Program-made: the position numbers and the translations under genes
Notes under the pieces: model-generated
Told to the model about the DNA's origin: nothing
Seen by the model: only the letters and a program-made list of their open reading frames with translations
Database searches by the model: none
In this document: piece after piece, positions 35,304-44,016 of the stretch
How the letters are laid out: each line of letters begins with the position of its first letter
Position numbering within the stretch: the stretch's first letter is position 1
Origin: Comamonas testosteroni TK102
GTDB lineage: Bacteria > Pseudomonadota > Gammaproteobacteria > Burkholderiales > Burkholderiaceae_C
NCBI RefSeq assembly: GCF_000739375.1
Contig: NZ_CP006704.1
Coordinates: 3,534,001 to 3,598,000, forward strand
DNA: 64,000 nucleotides
Direction of reading: 5' to 3'

Positions 35304-36332
35304 GTGAAATACGAGCAAAATCAGCCCAAAAGCCAATCCACACATACCCAAACAGCTATCAAGACCATAGTTGCCGCAGCCGCTCTGCTGGCTGCAGCCG
35401 GGCCTGCGCTGGCCCAGGGCGATGCGCCCGGCTATCCCAACCGCCCGGTGACCGTGGTCACGGCCTTTGCCGTGGGCAGCGGCCCCGATGCCGTGCTGCG
35501 CATCGTGGGCGAAAAACTGGCCCAGCGCTGGAAACAGGGCGTGACCGTGGACAACCGCCCCGGCGGCGGCGGCTTTGTAGCCATCGAGTACGCGCGCCGC
35601 GCCAAGGCCGACGGCTATACCCTGCTGCAGCTGGACAGCGAGCATATCTCCGCCCTGCCCTATCTCTACAAGAACAAGAACTTCAACACGCTCAGCCACT
35701 TCGACCCCGTGGCCCCACTGTTCCTGACGCCCTTCTTTGTGGCCGTCCCCACGACTTCGCCGTGGAAGAACATGGGTGAGCTGATCAAGTCCGCCAAGGC
35801 CGAGCCCGGCAAGATCAGCTATGGCTCCTGGGGCGTGGGCAGCCCCGGCCATCTGGGCGGCGAATGGCTGGACTATCTGACCGGCAGCAAGATGACCCAT
35901 GTGCCTTACCGCGAGGTCAGCCAGTTGTTCACCTCGGTCGCCAATGGCGACCCGACCTGGAGCTTTGCCAGCCTGCCCTCCAGCCAGGGCATCTACAAAA
36001 GCGGCAAGATCCGCTATCTGGCCGTGGCCGCACCCAAGCGCATTGCGCAAATGCCGGACGTGCCCACGGTCGCCGAAGCCGGCGGCCCTGCCGAGCTGGA
36101 TGTGAACTCCTTTGTCTCCCTGCTCAGCCCCAAGGGCGTGGACGCCGCCGTGCGCGACAAGATCCGCAACGATGTGGTGGCCGTGCTGCAGGACCCACAG
36201 GTCCGCGAGAAGTTCTCCACCTTTGCCTTCCAGCCTATGAGCTTTACCGTGCCCGAAATGCAGCAATTTGCCAGGAAGAAGTCCGAGCAATACAAGCTGC
36301 TGATCGAGAAGGCCCAGATCAGCCTCGACTGA
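35304..36332 (+). CDS. Bug/TctC-family periplasmic binding protein in the gentisate operon
   Basis: A 342-residue Bug protein with a long n-region, a hydrophobic core and cleavage near GPALAQ at about residue 38. YPNRPVTVVTAFAVGSGPD, KADGYTLLQLD and HVPYREVSQLFTSVANGD follow the family pattern. The start is GTG at 35304 with CGGAGA upstream. It lies 83 bases after the isomerase gene and before a terminator, so it is probably the last gene of the gentisate operon and may bind the aromatic acid or its precursor. No membrane transport partner is present. Confidence 0.88.
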   Translation: MKYEQNQPKSQSTHTQTAIKTIVAAAALLAAAGPALAQGDAPGYPNRPVTVVTAFAVGSGPDAVLRIVGEKLAQRWKQGVTVDNRPGGGGFVAIEYARRAKADGYTLLQLDSEHISALPYLYKNKNFNTLSHFDPVAPLFLTPFFVAVPTTSPWKNMGELIKSAKAEPGKISYGSWGVGSPGHLGGEWLDYLTGSKMTHVPYREVSQLFTSVANGDPTWSFASLPSSQGIYKSGKIRYLAVAAPKRIAQMPDVPTVAEAGGPAELDVNSFVSLLSPKGVDAAVRDKIRNDVVAVLQDPQVREKFSTFAFQPMSFTVPEMQQFARKKSEQYKLLIEKAQISLD

Positions 36333-36383
36333 GAGCTGGCTGCAGCCATCCCGAAAGCGCGGCCCGGACACATCCCCAGCCCT

Positions 36384-36422
36384 CAAAAAGCCCCGTCAGC
36401 ACTGGCTGCACGGGGCTTTTTG
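36384..36422 (+). terminator. Terminator after the gentisate operon
   Basis: CAAAAAGCCCCG (36384-36395) pairs with CGGGGCTTTTTG (36411-36422); the 15-base loop contains a further CAGC/GCTG pair. The T-run follows on the plus strand, and the A-run makes it partly bidirectional. Confidence 0.9.
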
Positions 36423-36716
36423 CCTGCCGCACCGACACTGGGCAACAGGTGCTGCGCAGGGGCTGCAGTTCTCGATCCCGTTGCAGCGCGCTTCCTGCAG
36501 GCCTGCAAAAATGCTAGCAAGCCAGGGTTACACTTGTTGCGAGGCGCTCCCACGGACTTGCATCCAGACTCTGGAGCGCCCCCATGCCAAGAGGCTGCTG
36601 CCGATCCGCGGCAGGCCTTCTCTCAAGGCCGCTTACCGCCCAGGCTGCAGCGCCGGGCTTCCTTCTGTTTTCACGTGACTCCACGCGATTCAGCCCCTTC
36701 AAATCGTTATAAAAAG
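36423..36716. other. Intergenic, no gene seen
   Basis: The stretch between the terminator and the secreted protein gene (384 bases counting from the previous stop). An open frame runs through it in phase with the next gene, but codon use and the lack of a signal sequence in phase argue that it is not translated. Confidence 0.5.
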
Positions 36717-37385
36717 ATGAACAATTCCATCAAGACAGCCATCGCCTTTTTGCTGCTGCCCCTGGCTGCAGCCTCACAGGCGGCCGAGCCGCCCTCGCCC
36801 ATTGCTGCGGCCGAGCTGTACATCCGCACCTTGGTCAATCACGACGAGCAGGCCATCAGCCAGCTCAATGACTATCTGCGCCCCGACCGCCTGCGCTCGG
36901 GCCGCAGCGCGGACTACGCCAATGCAGCCGAGTTGAAAGAGGCTGACAAGGACTTCCCGCGCGAAATCGCCGATGTGGCCCTGCCCCTGTTCCCCGAAGC
37001 ACAACGCAATGCCCTGCGCGCGCCCGTGGAAAGCCTGATGAGCACGGTGCAAAAGACGCGCCAGCAATCGCAGTGCAAGACCGTCTCCGCCAGCAAGCCC
37101 AAGCTCGACAAGCATGGCGTGCTCAATACCGAAGTCAAGTTCAGCTGCCAACTGGTCAAGACTCCCGAAACCTGGGCTGAAGGCATTCAGCGCATGGTTC
37201 GCAACAAGCTCAGCGTGGATCAGGTGCAGGGCGAGCTCAAGAAGCTGCAGGCCGCCTACTCGGCTCCTGCCAACCACACCTACGAAGGCACGCTGTCTCT
37301 GGGCATGGTGCCCAAGGACAAGGACAAGGCATGGCGCAACGACTTCGCGCGCGAAACCTTTGACGAGATGTTCAGCGAACTCTAA
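36717..37385 (+). CDS. Secreted protein of unknown function
   Basis: A 222-residue protein with a clear signal peptide (TAIAFLLLPLAAASQAAE, cleavage near residue 23) and no recognised domain. The mature part is charged and helical with AELYIRTLVNHDEQAISQLN and two cysteines (in QCKTVS and FSCQLV) that may form a disulfide. The ATG at 36717 follows AAAAAG; the frame is open much further upstream, but only this start gives the signal peptide at the N-terminus. It stands alone between the gentisate and mmsA regions. Resembles DUF-type periplasmic proteins of related genera; function unknown. Confidence 0.8.
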   Translation: MNNSIKTAIAFLLLPLAAASQAAEPPSPIAAAELYIRTLVNHDEQAISQLNDYLRPDRLRSGRSADYANAAELKEADKDFPREIADVALPLFPEAQRNALRAPVESLMSTVQKTRQQSQCKTVSASKPKLDKHGVLNTEVKFSCQLVKTPETWAEGIQRMVRNKLSVDQVQGELKKLQAAYSAPANHTYEGTLSLGMVPKDKDKAWRNDFARETFDEMFSEL

Positions 37386-37677
37386 GAGCGTCTGAGCCCT
37401 GCGAAAGGGCCCAGCGTGATACGGCCCGGCCTCCGCGGCTCGGCTTCTGCGGCCCAGCCCGCCCACAGGCATTGCAGCAATGCCTGGGTCGCAGCCGGGC
37501 CGTTTCGCCTTGTGCCGCCGCAGGTACTGCAGCCATGCCTGCGGCACGAGCTCCAAACCGCTGGCAGACATAGCATCCACTCGTGCACATTTGCACACCC
37601 TATGTGCAGTGTTTGCTATTGCTAGAGCAAATCCGCACACATACCATGAGGAACAAATTCACCAACGGAGACACCTC

Positions 37678-39201
37678 ATGAACGCACCGACTTCCGCCAA
37701 GGTTCTGGCGCCCACGGTCAAGCTGCTCATCAACGGGCAGATGGTCGAATCCAAAACCACTCAGTGGCGCGATGTGGTCAACCCTGCGACCCAGGAAGTG
37801 CTGGCGCGCGTGCCTTTCGCCACGCCCGACGAGGTCAACGCTGCCGTGGCCAATGCCAAGCAGGCGTTCAAGACCTGGAAGAAGACCCCCATCGGTGCAC
37901 GTGCGCGCATCTTTCTGAAGCTGCAGCAGCTGATCCGCGAGAACATGAAGGAGCTGGCCGCCCTGCTGACGGCCGAACAGGGCAAGACCCTGCCCGACGC
38001 CGAAGGCGATGTCTTCCGCGGCCTGGAAGTCGTGGAACATGCGGCCAATATCGGTACGCTGCAACTGGGCGAGCTGGCCAACAATGTGGCCAACGGCGTC
38101 GATACCTATACGCTGAACCAGCCGCTGGGCGTGTGCGCAGGCATCACCCCCTTCAACTTCCCGGCCATGATTCCGCTGTGGATGTTCCCCATGGCCATCG
38201 CCACGGGCAATACCTTCATCCTCAAGCCCTCCGAGCAGGACCCCATCGTCACCATGCGCCTGGCCGAACTGGCACTGGAAGCCGGCGTGCCTCCCGGCGT
38301 GCTCAATGTGATCCACGGTGGCGAGGACGTGGTCAACGCCATCTGCGACCACCCCGATATCAAGGCCATCAGCTTCGTGGGCTCCACCAAGGTCGGCACC
38401 CATGTCTACAACCGCGCCAGCCTCAACGGCAAGCGTGTGCAATGCATGATGGGCGCCAAGAACCACGCCATCGTCATGCCCGACGCCAACAAGGAGCAGT
38501 CGCTCAATGCACTGCTGGGCGCGGCCTTCGGTGCGGCCGGTCAGCGCTGCATGGCGGTCTCCGTGGCGGTGCTGGTGGGAGAAGCCCGCAACTGGATTCC
38601 CGATCTGGTGGCAAAGTCCAAGACCCTCAAGGTCAATGGCGGCACCGAGCCCGGCACCGATGTCGGCCCGCTGGTGAGCTGCGCGGCCCTGTCGCGGGTC
38701 GAAGGCCTGATCGAGCGCGGCCTGGCCGACGGTGCCACGCTGGAGCTGGACGGTCGCAAACCCGAGGTGGCCGGCTATGCCAAGGGCAATTTCGTCGGCC
38801 CCACCATCTTCAGCGGCGTCAAGCCCGGCATGAGCATCTACGAGCAGGAAATCTTCGGCCCCGTGCTGTGCCTGGTCGCGGCCGAGGACATCGATCAGGC
38901 CATCGAGTTCATCAATGCCAACCCCAATGGCAACGGCACGGCCATCTTCACCCAGTCGGGTGCGGCCGCGCGCAAGTTCCAGGAAGACATCGATGTGGGC
39001 CAGGTCGGTATCAATGTGCCCATTCCCGTGCCGGTGCCGCTGTTCTCGTTCACGGGCAGCCGGGCCTCCAAGCTGGGCGACCTGGGCCCCTACGGCAAGC
39101 AGGTGGTGATGTTCTACACCCAGACCAAGACCATCACGGCGCGCTGGTTCGACGACAGCACCACCAGCCACGGCGTGAACACCACCATCAGCCTGAAGTA
39201 A
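37678..39201 (+). CDS. mmsA: Methylmalonate-semialdehyde dehydrogenase (CoA-acylating)
   Basis: A 507-residue aldehyde dehydrogenase. The catalytic Cys is 291 in [10 protein letters not shown]. The usual general-base Glu motif (ELGGK) is replaced by MMGAKNH near 257-263, the known mark of CoA-dependent MmsA enzymes. [17 protein letters not shown] and [13 protein letters not shown] are also typical. It converts methylmalonate semialdehyde to propionyl-CoA in valine breakdown. I use the ATG at 37678 with CGGAGA upstream. mmsB and an isobutyryl-CoA-dehydrogenase-like gene lie downstream on the same strand. Confidence 0.95.
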   Translation: MNAPTSAKVLAPTVKLLINGQMVESKTTQWRDVVNPATQEVLARVPFATPDEVNAAVANAKQAFKTWKKTPIGARARIFLKLQQLIRENMKELAALLTAEQGKTLPDAEGDVFRGLEVVEHAANIGTLQLGELANNVANGVDTYTLNQPLGVCAGITPFNFPAMIPLWMFPMAIATGNTFILKPSEQDPIVTMRLAELALEAGVPPGVLNVIHGGEDVVNAICDHPDIKAISFVGSTKVGTHVYNRASLNGKRVQCMMGAKNHAIVMPDANKEQSLNALLGAAFGAAGQRCMAVSVAVLVGEARNWIPDLVAKSKTLKVNGGTEPGTDVGPLVSCAALSRVEGLIERGLADGATLELDGRKPEVAGYAKGNFVGPTIFSGVKPGMSIYEQEIFGPVLCLVAAEDIDQAIEFINANPNGNGTAIFTQSGAAARKFQEDIDVGQVGINVPIPVPVPLFSFTGSRASKLGDLGPYGKQVVMFYTQTKTITARWFDDSTTSHGVNTTISLK

Positions 39202-39208
39202 GCCGGCC

Positions 39209-39757
39209 ATGAAACCCGACAGTGCCGCCCTGCCTCTTGCAAGGCACGGGCCGCACTGCCTGGCTTTGCTCATGATGGCTGGCATGTACGCTCAAGAATT
39301 GTCCCGTTGCCCATCTCAGCGCCCTGCCACCGGCACAGCCGGCATTGCTGCCCGGCCGCTGGCCCGACTCTGCGCCCTGGCCGTCAGCGGCCTGCTGCTC
39401 ATCCCTCTGCCTGCAACTGCAGCCCAGGAGGGCGATCAGGACCCGCCGCATTGCCCGTCCGGCCAGCCGCTGTCGCTTGCCTGCCTGCAGCAGCAGGCCC
39501 AGGTCATAGAACGCAGCATGCAGGTGCTCTATCTGTCGTTGCAGCGCCGGCTGCCGCAGGCCAGCGCCCGGGCTCTGCAGACCGAGCAGCAAGAGTGGAC
39601 ACAGGAGCGCGACCGGCGCTGCCAGCCCAATGGCTATGTCCATGAAGCCGAGGACATGGCTGCCTGCCGCATCGGCATGGCCCTGAGCCGGGTCGTGGTC
39701 TTCAAGAACCAGTGGCATCCGCTGGCCTGGAACGAGCAAGGCGGCGAACAGCCATGA
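39209..39757 (+). CDS. LprI/DUF1311-like secreted protein
   Basis: A 182-residue protein with a late hydrophobic segment (LCALAVSGLLLIPLPATAAQ, about residues 52-70) that looks like a signal peptide; a downstream start would shorten the n-region. The mature part has SLACLQQQAQVIERSMQVLY, LQTEQQEWTQERDRRC and a final Cys, the W-x-R-x-x-C pattern of the DUF1311/LprI family, whose members include lysozyme inhibitors. It lies seven bases after mmsA and overlaps the next gene, a second member of the family. Role in the valine cluster is not evident. Confidence 0.7.
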   Translation: MKPDSAALPLARHGPHCLALLMMAGMYAQELSRCPSQRPATGTAGIAARPLARLCALAVSGLLLIPLPATAAQEGDQDPPHCPSGQPLSLACLQQQAQVIERSMQVLYLSLQRRLPQASARALQTEQQEWTQERDRRCQPNGYVHEAEDMAACRIGMALSRVVVFKNQWHPLAWNEQGGEQP

Positions 39758-40245
39758 ACCGGGCAATTGCACACCGACAGCGCCTGCAGCCCACCATGGG
39801 CTGCGATGATGCGGGCATGACGATCCGCAATCCCCAAAGCAGGCGCACATGGCCTGCAGCCGTTGCCAGCCAATCGCTTGCAGCTCTTTTGATGACAGCC
39901 AGCTTGAGCCAGCATGCACTGGCACAGGCCGGTGCCGACTGCGTGCCCGGCGGCACCACGGCCCAGACCAATGCCTGCGCCATCAAGGATTTCCAGCAGG
40001 CCGACACCGACCACCAGATTCTCTACGGCGATGTGATGCGTGCGCTATCGGCCCATGAGCGCCCCGCCCTGCGCAAGGAGCAAGGCGAATGGAGCCGCCA
40101 TCGCGTCACCCATTGCAAGCAGGCCACGAAGGCCTTTGAAGCGCAGCCCGACTGGCCCAGCCGCTACCACGGCTGTCTGGTGCAGCAGATCACGGCCCGC
40201 GATGCGGTGCTCAAGCGCTGGCTGCACCAAGGGCCGCCGGACTGA
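39754..40245 (+). CDS. Second LprI/DUF1311-like secreted protein
   Basis: A 163-residue protein starting at the ATG that overlaps the previous stop (ATGA). A signal segment (AAVASQSLAALLMTASLSQHALAQ split as SLAALLMTASLSQHALAQ) ends near residue 50. The mature part has NACAIKDFQQADTDHQILY, LRKEQGEWSRHRVTHCK and YHGCLVQQITARDAVLKRW, matching DUF1311. Four cysteines probably form two disulfides. With its upstream neighbour it forms a tandem pair that has diverged strongly, so an old duplication is likely. Confidence 0.75.
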   Translation: MNRAIAHRQRLQPTMGCDDAGMTIRNPQSRRTWPAAVASQSLAALLMTASLSQHALAQAGADCVPGGTTAQTNACAIKDFQQADTDHQILYGDVMRALSAHERPALRKEQGEWSRHRVTHCKQATKAFEAQPDWPSRYHGCLVQQITARDAVLKRWLHQGPPD

Positions 40246-40299
40246 ACTGCAAAGCCGTCAGGGGCCAGAAGACGAGTAGAACAAAAAAGGAGACATGAA

Positions 40300-41466
40300 A
40301 TGGACTTTGAACTCAGCGAAGATCAACGCGCTTTTGCCGATACCGCCCGTGCTTTTGCGCAGGCCGAGCTGGCGCCGTATGCGGCAGAGTGGGACCGCGA
40401 GCATATCTTCCCGCGCGAGGCCATTGCCAAGGCCGGCGAGCTGGGCTTCTGCGGCCTCTATGCTCCGGAAAGCATTGGCGGCCTGGCCCTGCCACGACTC
40501 GATGCGACCCTGGTCTTCGAGGAAATGGCAGCCGTCGACCCATCGACCACGGCCTTCATCACCATCCACAACATGGCGACCTGGATGCTGGGCACCTGGG
40601 CCACCGATGCCGTGCGCGCCGAATGGGGCGAGCAGCTCACCAGCGGCAGCAAGCTGGCCAGCTACTGCCTGACCGAGCCCGGCGCGGGATCGGATGCAGC
40701 CTCGCTCAAGACCCGGGCCGAGCTGGTGGGCAACGAGTACATCGTCAACGGCAGCAAGGCCTTCATCAGCGGCGCGGGCAGCACCGATGTACTGGTGCTG
40801 ATGGCAAGAACCGGTGATGCCGGCTCCGGGGCTTCGGGCATCTCGGCCTTTGCCGTGCCTGCCGATGCGGCCGGCGTGAGCTATGGCAAGAAGGAAGAGA
40901 AGATGGGCTGGAACAGCCAGCCCACGCGCGTCATCAGCTTCGACAATGTGCGCATTCCTGCGCACAACCTGCTGGGCCGCGAGGGCGAAGGCTTCAAGAT
41001 CGCCATGAGGGGGCTGGATGGCGGTCGCATCAATATCGCCACCTGCTCGGTGGGCGCGGCCCAGGGGGCGCTGACCCAGGCCCAGCACTACATGCAGGAG
41101 CGCAAGCAGTTCGGCAAGACCATTGCGAGCTTCCAGGCCCTGCAGTTCAAGCTCGCCGACATGGCAACCGAGCTGGTCGCGGCACGTCAGATGGTGCGCC
41201 TGGCTGCATCCAAGCTGGATGCCGGGGCGCGCGACGCATCGACCTATTGCGCCATGGCCAAGCGCTTTGCCACCGATGCCGGCTTCATGGTCTGCAACGA
41301 GGCCCTGCAGCTGCATGGCGGCTATGGCTACATCCGCGAGTACCCGCTGGAGCGCCTGATGCGCGACGCCCGCGTGCACCAGATTCTGGAAGGCACGAAC
41401 GAAATCATGCGCGTCATCATTGCCAGGCGCATGCTGGAAGGCGATGCGCCGGAGCTCATTCGCTAA
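40300..41466 (+). CDS. Acyl-CoA dehydrogenase, probable isobutyryl-CoA dehydrogenase
   Basis: A 388-residue flavin acyl-CoA dehydrogenase. SYCLTEPGAGSDAASLKTRA (FAD/substrate motif) is at about 126-145, and the catalytic Glu is 364 in HQILEGTNEIMRVI, the position of short/branched-chain enzymes. FGKTIASFQALQFKLADMA and LHGGYGYIREYPLERLMRDA are also typical. An ACAD8-like role in valine degradation fits its place between mmsA and mmsB. AAAGGAGA precedes the start. No enoyl-CoA hydratase or 3-hydroxyisobutyryl-CoA hydrolase is in this group, so those steps must be encoded elsewhere. Confidence 0.9.
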   Translation: MDFELSEDQRAFADTARAFAQAELAPYAAEWDREHIFPREAIAKAGELGFCGLYAPESIGGLALPRLDATLVFEEMAAVDPSTTAFITIHNMATWMLGTWATDAVRAEWGEQLTSGSKLASYCLTEPGAGSDAASLKTRAELVGNEYIVNGSKAFISGAGSTDVLVLMARTGDAGSGASGISAFAVPADAAGVSYGKKEEKMGWNSQPTRVISFDNVRIPAHNLLGREGEGFKIAMRGLDGGRINIATCSVGAAQGALTQAQHYMQERKQFGKTIASFQALQFKLADMATELVAARQMVRLAASKLDAGARDASTYCAMAKRFATDAGFMVCNEALQLHGGYGYIREYPLERLMRDARVHQILEGTNEIMRVIIARRMLEGDAPELIR

Positions 41467-41497
41467 GCTGCTGCCTTCCTACCAAGCAAGGACTGCC

Positions 41498-42001
41498 ATG
41501 CCCGCCAAACCCATCGCCCCTGAAACCCTGCAGCTCATAGACGCCGTGCGCGATGCGCTGCAGGATTGCACAGCCGTGGAAGAGAAGACCATGTTCGGCT
41601 GCCATGTGTTCATGGTCGACGGCAAGATGTGCCTGGGCGTGGAAAACGACGAGTTGCTGGTGCGCCTGCCGCCGGCCGGCCACGCGCAGATTGCGGAGAT
41701 GCCGGGCGTGCGCCCGCTGTCCTCGCGCGGTCTGATGGACGGCTACTTTCTCGTCGGCCCCACGGCCTATGCCAGGCGTGATCAATGGCTGTACTGGATA
41801 GGCGAGGCCCTGGCCTTCAACCCGCTGGCAAAGGCCACGCCAAAACGCAAGACCGCCAGCAAGGCCGATATCAGAAAGCCGGCCGCCGAAGAAAGCCCCG
41901 ACGCTCCAAGCACAAGCAGCGCACGCAAGCGCTCAAAGCCGTCGCCCAAGCCGCTGGATACCGACGCCCCCCGCAAGCACCCCATTTTCGACAGCGAATA
42001 A
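41498..42001 (+). CDS. TfoX N-terminal-domain protein
   Basis: A 167-residue protein whose first 105 residues match the TfoX_N domain (VEEKTMFGCHVFMVDGKMCL, LVRLPPAGHAQIAEMPGVRP, YFLVGPTAYARRDQWLYWIG). The remaining 60 residues are a basic, low-complexity tail rich in Lys, Pro and Ser. TfoX_N proteins are small, often stand-alone, and are not proven competence factors. It starts at the ATG at 41498 with AAGGA nearby and is 31 bases after the dehydrogenase, 18 before the next gene. Function unknown. Confidence 0.85.
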   Translation: MPAKPIAPETLQLIDAVRDALQDCTAVEEKTMFGCHVFMVDGKMCLGVENDELLVRLPPAGHAQIAEMPGVRPLSSRGLMDGYFLVGPTAYARRDQWLYWIGEALAFNPLAKATPKRKTASKADIRKPAAEESPDAPSTSSARKRSKPSPKPLDTDAPRKHPIFDSE

Positions 42002-42019
42002 GCACCAAGGACTGAACTC

Positions 42020-42439
42020 ATGGCCATACGCATAGTCCAGCTAGGCAGCGAACGTGCCCCCGACGAGGGCCTGCGCATAGGCACGGTGCGCAGACCGCCG
42101 CGCGGCGTGCCCAAGGCCGAGTTCGCAAGCCGCAACTACTACGACTGCTGGTATCCCGAGCTCTCGCCCGAGGTGGAGCTGATGCAGCAGGCCCTGGAGT
42201 CCATCAAGCTGCGCAAGGCAGGCCAGGAGGCACAGGCCGACAAGCTCTGGAAGCAGTTTGAAAAGCAGTTTCGCAAGCAACTGGCCGAGCCCGCCGCCGA
42301 TCGCACACTGGGTCTGCTTGCGGCCCTGTCGCATAGCTCCGCCTTTTCTCTGGGCTGCTACTGCGACGACGAGGCGCATTGCCACCGAAGCATCCTGCGC
42401 AGCCTGCTCGCGGACAGAGGGGCAACTCTCAAGGATTAA
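42020..42439 (+). CDS. DUF488-family protein
   Basis: A 139-residue protein with the DUF488 pattern: IGTVRRPPRGVPKAEFASRN near the N-terminus, WYPELSPEVELM, and the C-terminal CYCDDEAHCHRSIL motif (C-x-C-x5-C-H-R), which suggests metal or nucleotide binding. The family is widespread and uncharacterised. It follows the TfoX-like gene by 18 bases and precedes mmsB by 72 bases; the valine genes on either side do not explain it. Confidence 0.85.
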   Translation: MAIRIVQLGSERAPDEGLRIGTVRRPPRGVPKAEFASRNYYDCWYPELSPEVELMQQALESIKLRKAGQEAQADKLWKQFEKQFRKQLAEPAADRTLGLLAALSHSSAFSLGCYCDDEAHCHRSILRSLLADRGATLKD

Positions 42440-42511
42440 GCGAAATATCGATCAATCGCTTATGGATAAAGCGTTAGACGCTATCAATTCAATAACAGCA
42501 AGGAGACAGAC

Positions 42512-43408
42512 ATGCAAATCGCTTTTATCGGCCTGGGCAATATGGGAGCCCCCATGGCCATCAATCTGGCCAAGGCCGGCCACAGCGTCAAGGCCTTTGA
42601 TCTGAGCCAGGAGGCCATCGCCAAGGTCGTGGCCGCAGGAGCCCAGCAAGCCTCCAGTGCCCAGGATGCCGTACAGGGCGCCGAAGCCGTCATCACCATG
42701 CTGCCTGCCAGCCAGCATGTGGAGAGCCTGTTCCTGGGCCGCGAGGGCGCGGCCGGCCTGCTCGCACATATCGCCAAGGGCACGCTGGTCATCGATAGCT
42801 CCACCATCGCCGCAGCCACCAGCCAGAAGGTGGCACAGGCGGCCCAGGCGGCAGGCATCGACTTTATCGACGCCCCGGTCTCGGGCGGCACCGGCGGTGC
42901 GATTGCCGGCACGCTGACCTTCATGGTGGGCGGCAGCGATGCGCAGCTGGCACGCGCCCAGCCTCTGCTTGAAAAAATGGGCGCCAATATCTTCCACGCC
43001 GGCGCTGTGGGTGCGGGCCAGACGGCCAAGATCTGCAACAACATGCTGCTGGGCATTCTGATGGTGGGCACCAGCGAAGCGATTGCACTGGGCGTGGCCA
43101 ACGGCCTGGACCCCAAGGTGCTGTCCGAAATCATGCGCCGTAGCTCGGGCGGCAACTGGGCCCTGGAAAAATACAACCCCTTCCCCGGCGTGCATGAGAA
43201 CGCACCGGCCAGCAAGGGCTATGCAGGCGGCTTTGGCACGGACCTGATGCTCAAGGACCTGGGACTGGCGCAGGACAACGCCACGGCCAATCGCGCCAGC
43301 ACGCCGCTGGGCGGCATGGCGCGCTCCATCTATGCGGCGCACAGCCTGTCGGGCCATGGTGGTGAAGACTTTTCCAGCGTCATCAAGATGCTGCAGAAAA
43401 AGGCCTGA
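42512..43408 (+). CDS. mmsB: 3-hydroxyisobutyrate dehydrogenase
   Basis: A 298-residue beta-hydroxyacid dehydrogenase. IAFIGLGNMGAPMAINLAKA is the NAD loop at residues 3-22; DAPVSGGTGGAIAGTLTFMV is the substrate-binding motif near 117-136, and the catalytic Lys is in GAGQTAKICNNML near 171. GGNWALEKYNPFPG separates HIBADH from tartronate-semialdehyde reductases. It oxidises 3-hydroxyisobutyrate to methylmalonate semialdehyde, the substrate of MmsA 3.3 kb upstream. AAGGAGA precedes the start. Confidence 0.95.
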   Translation: MQIAFIGLGNMGAPMAINLAKAGHSVKAFDLSQEAIAKVVAAGAQQASSAQDAVQGAEAVITMLPASQHVESLFLGREGAAGLLAHIAKGTLVIDSSTIAAATSQKVAQAAQAAGIDFIDAPVSGGTGGAIAGTLTFMVGGSDAQLARAQPLLEKMGANIFHAGAVGAGQTAKICNNMLLGILMVGTSEAIALGVANGLDPKVLSEIMRRSSGGNWALEKYNPFPGVHENAPASKGYAGGFGTDLMLKDLGLAQDNATANRASTPLGGMARSIYAAHSLSGHGGEDFSSVIKMLQKKA

Positions 43409-43412
43409 GGCC

Positions 43413-43745
43413 ATGGCCTTGCCCCATGCCCAACCCGGGGTTCCCGTCGACGTGCTGCCCTACGGCACTTCGCTGGGAAGCCAGGTGTCCACGGCACTGT
43501 TCAAGTCCGACACCCTGGAAGTGATCCGTCTGGTGCTCACGGCAGGCAAACGCCTGCCTGAACACGAGGTGCCGGGCGAGCTGACGATGCAATGCATGGA
43601 GGGCCGGCTCGCCGTCATCCAGGGCGCAAGTCGCCAGACGTTGAGCGCGGGGCAATTGCTGTTTCTGCCCGCCCAGGTCCGATACGAGATCGAGGCCGAG
43701 CTCGACTCCTCGGCCTTGCTCACCATCGTGCTGCACAGCCACTAA
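43413..43745 (+). CDS. Small single-domain cupin
   Basis: A 110-residue cupin-like protein: VIRLVLTAGKRLPEHEVPGE, MQCMEGRLAVIQG and LSAGQLLFLPAQVRYEIEAE. It has only His54 and Glu in EHEVPGE as possible metal ligands and lacks the full HxH signature. It starts four bases after mmsB. A close relative of the same length and pattern is encoded at 52968-53303 in this window. The short frame is supported by this paralogy. Function unknown; such proteins often sense or buffer small ligands. Confidence 0.8.
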   Translation: MALPHAQPGVPVDVLPYGTSLGSQVSTALFKSDTLEVIRLVLTAGKRLPEHEVPGELTMQCMEGRLAVIQGASRQTLSAGQLLFLPAQVRYEIEAELDSSALLTIVLHSH

Positions 43746-44016
43746 CCACCAGACCCGGTCACCGGCCAGCCGACCCCGCTTTGCTGCAGCGGGTATCACG
43801 ACTGACCTCCGGGACTGAAGCCTGCCAAGCTGTCAGCTCTGATTTTTCAAGCGCTGACAGCTATTGTTTCTGAAGTCAGACAGCCGCCAGAAGACTTCTT
43901 GTCTGCCCACGCAAATCGACTCCTGCTGACGCTTGCCACGGTGGTGCAAATCGCTGCCCTGTGTTTAAGATGGCCCCAGAGGAAGTGATCGCTGCGTTGC
44001 TCTCAAGGAGTTCTCC
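43746..44016. other. Intergenic with one copy of a short interspersed repeat
   Basis: 271 bases with no gene. At 43828-43862 AGCTGTCAG and CTGACAGCT form an inverted repeat; the segment CAAGCGCTGACAGCTATTGT (43849-43868) is one copy of a repeat found at several other intergenic sites in the window. It may act as a weak terminator for the mmsB-cupin transcript. Confidence 0.55.
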
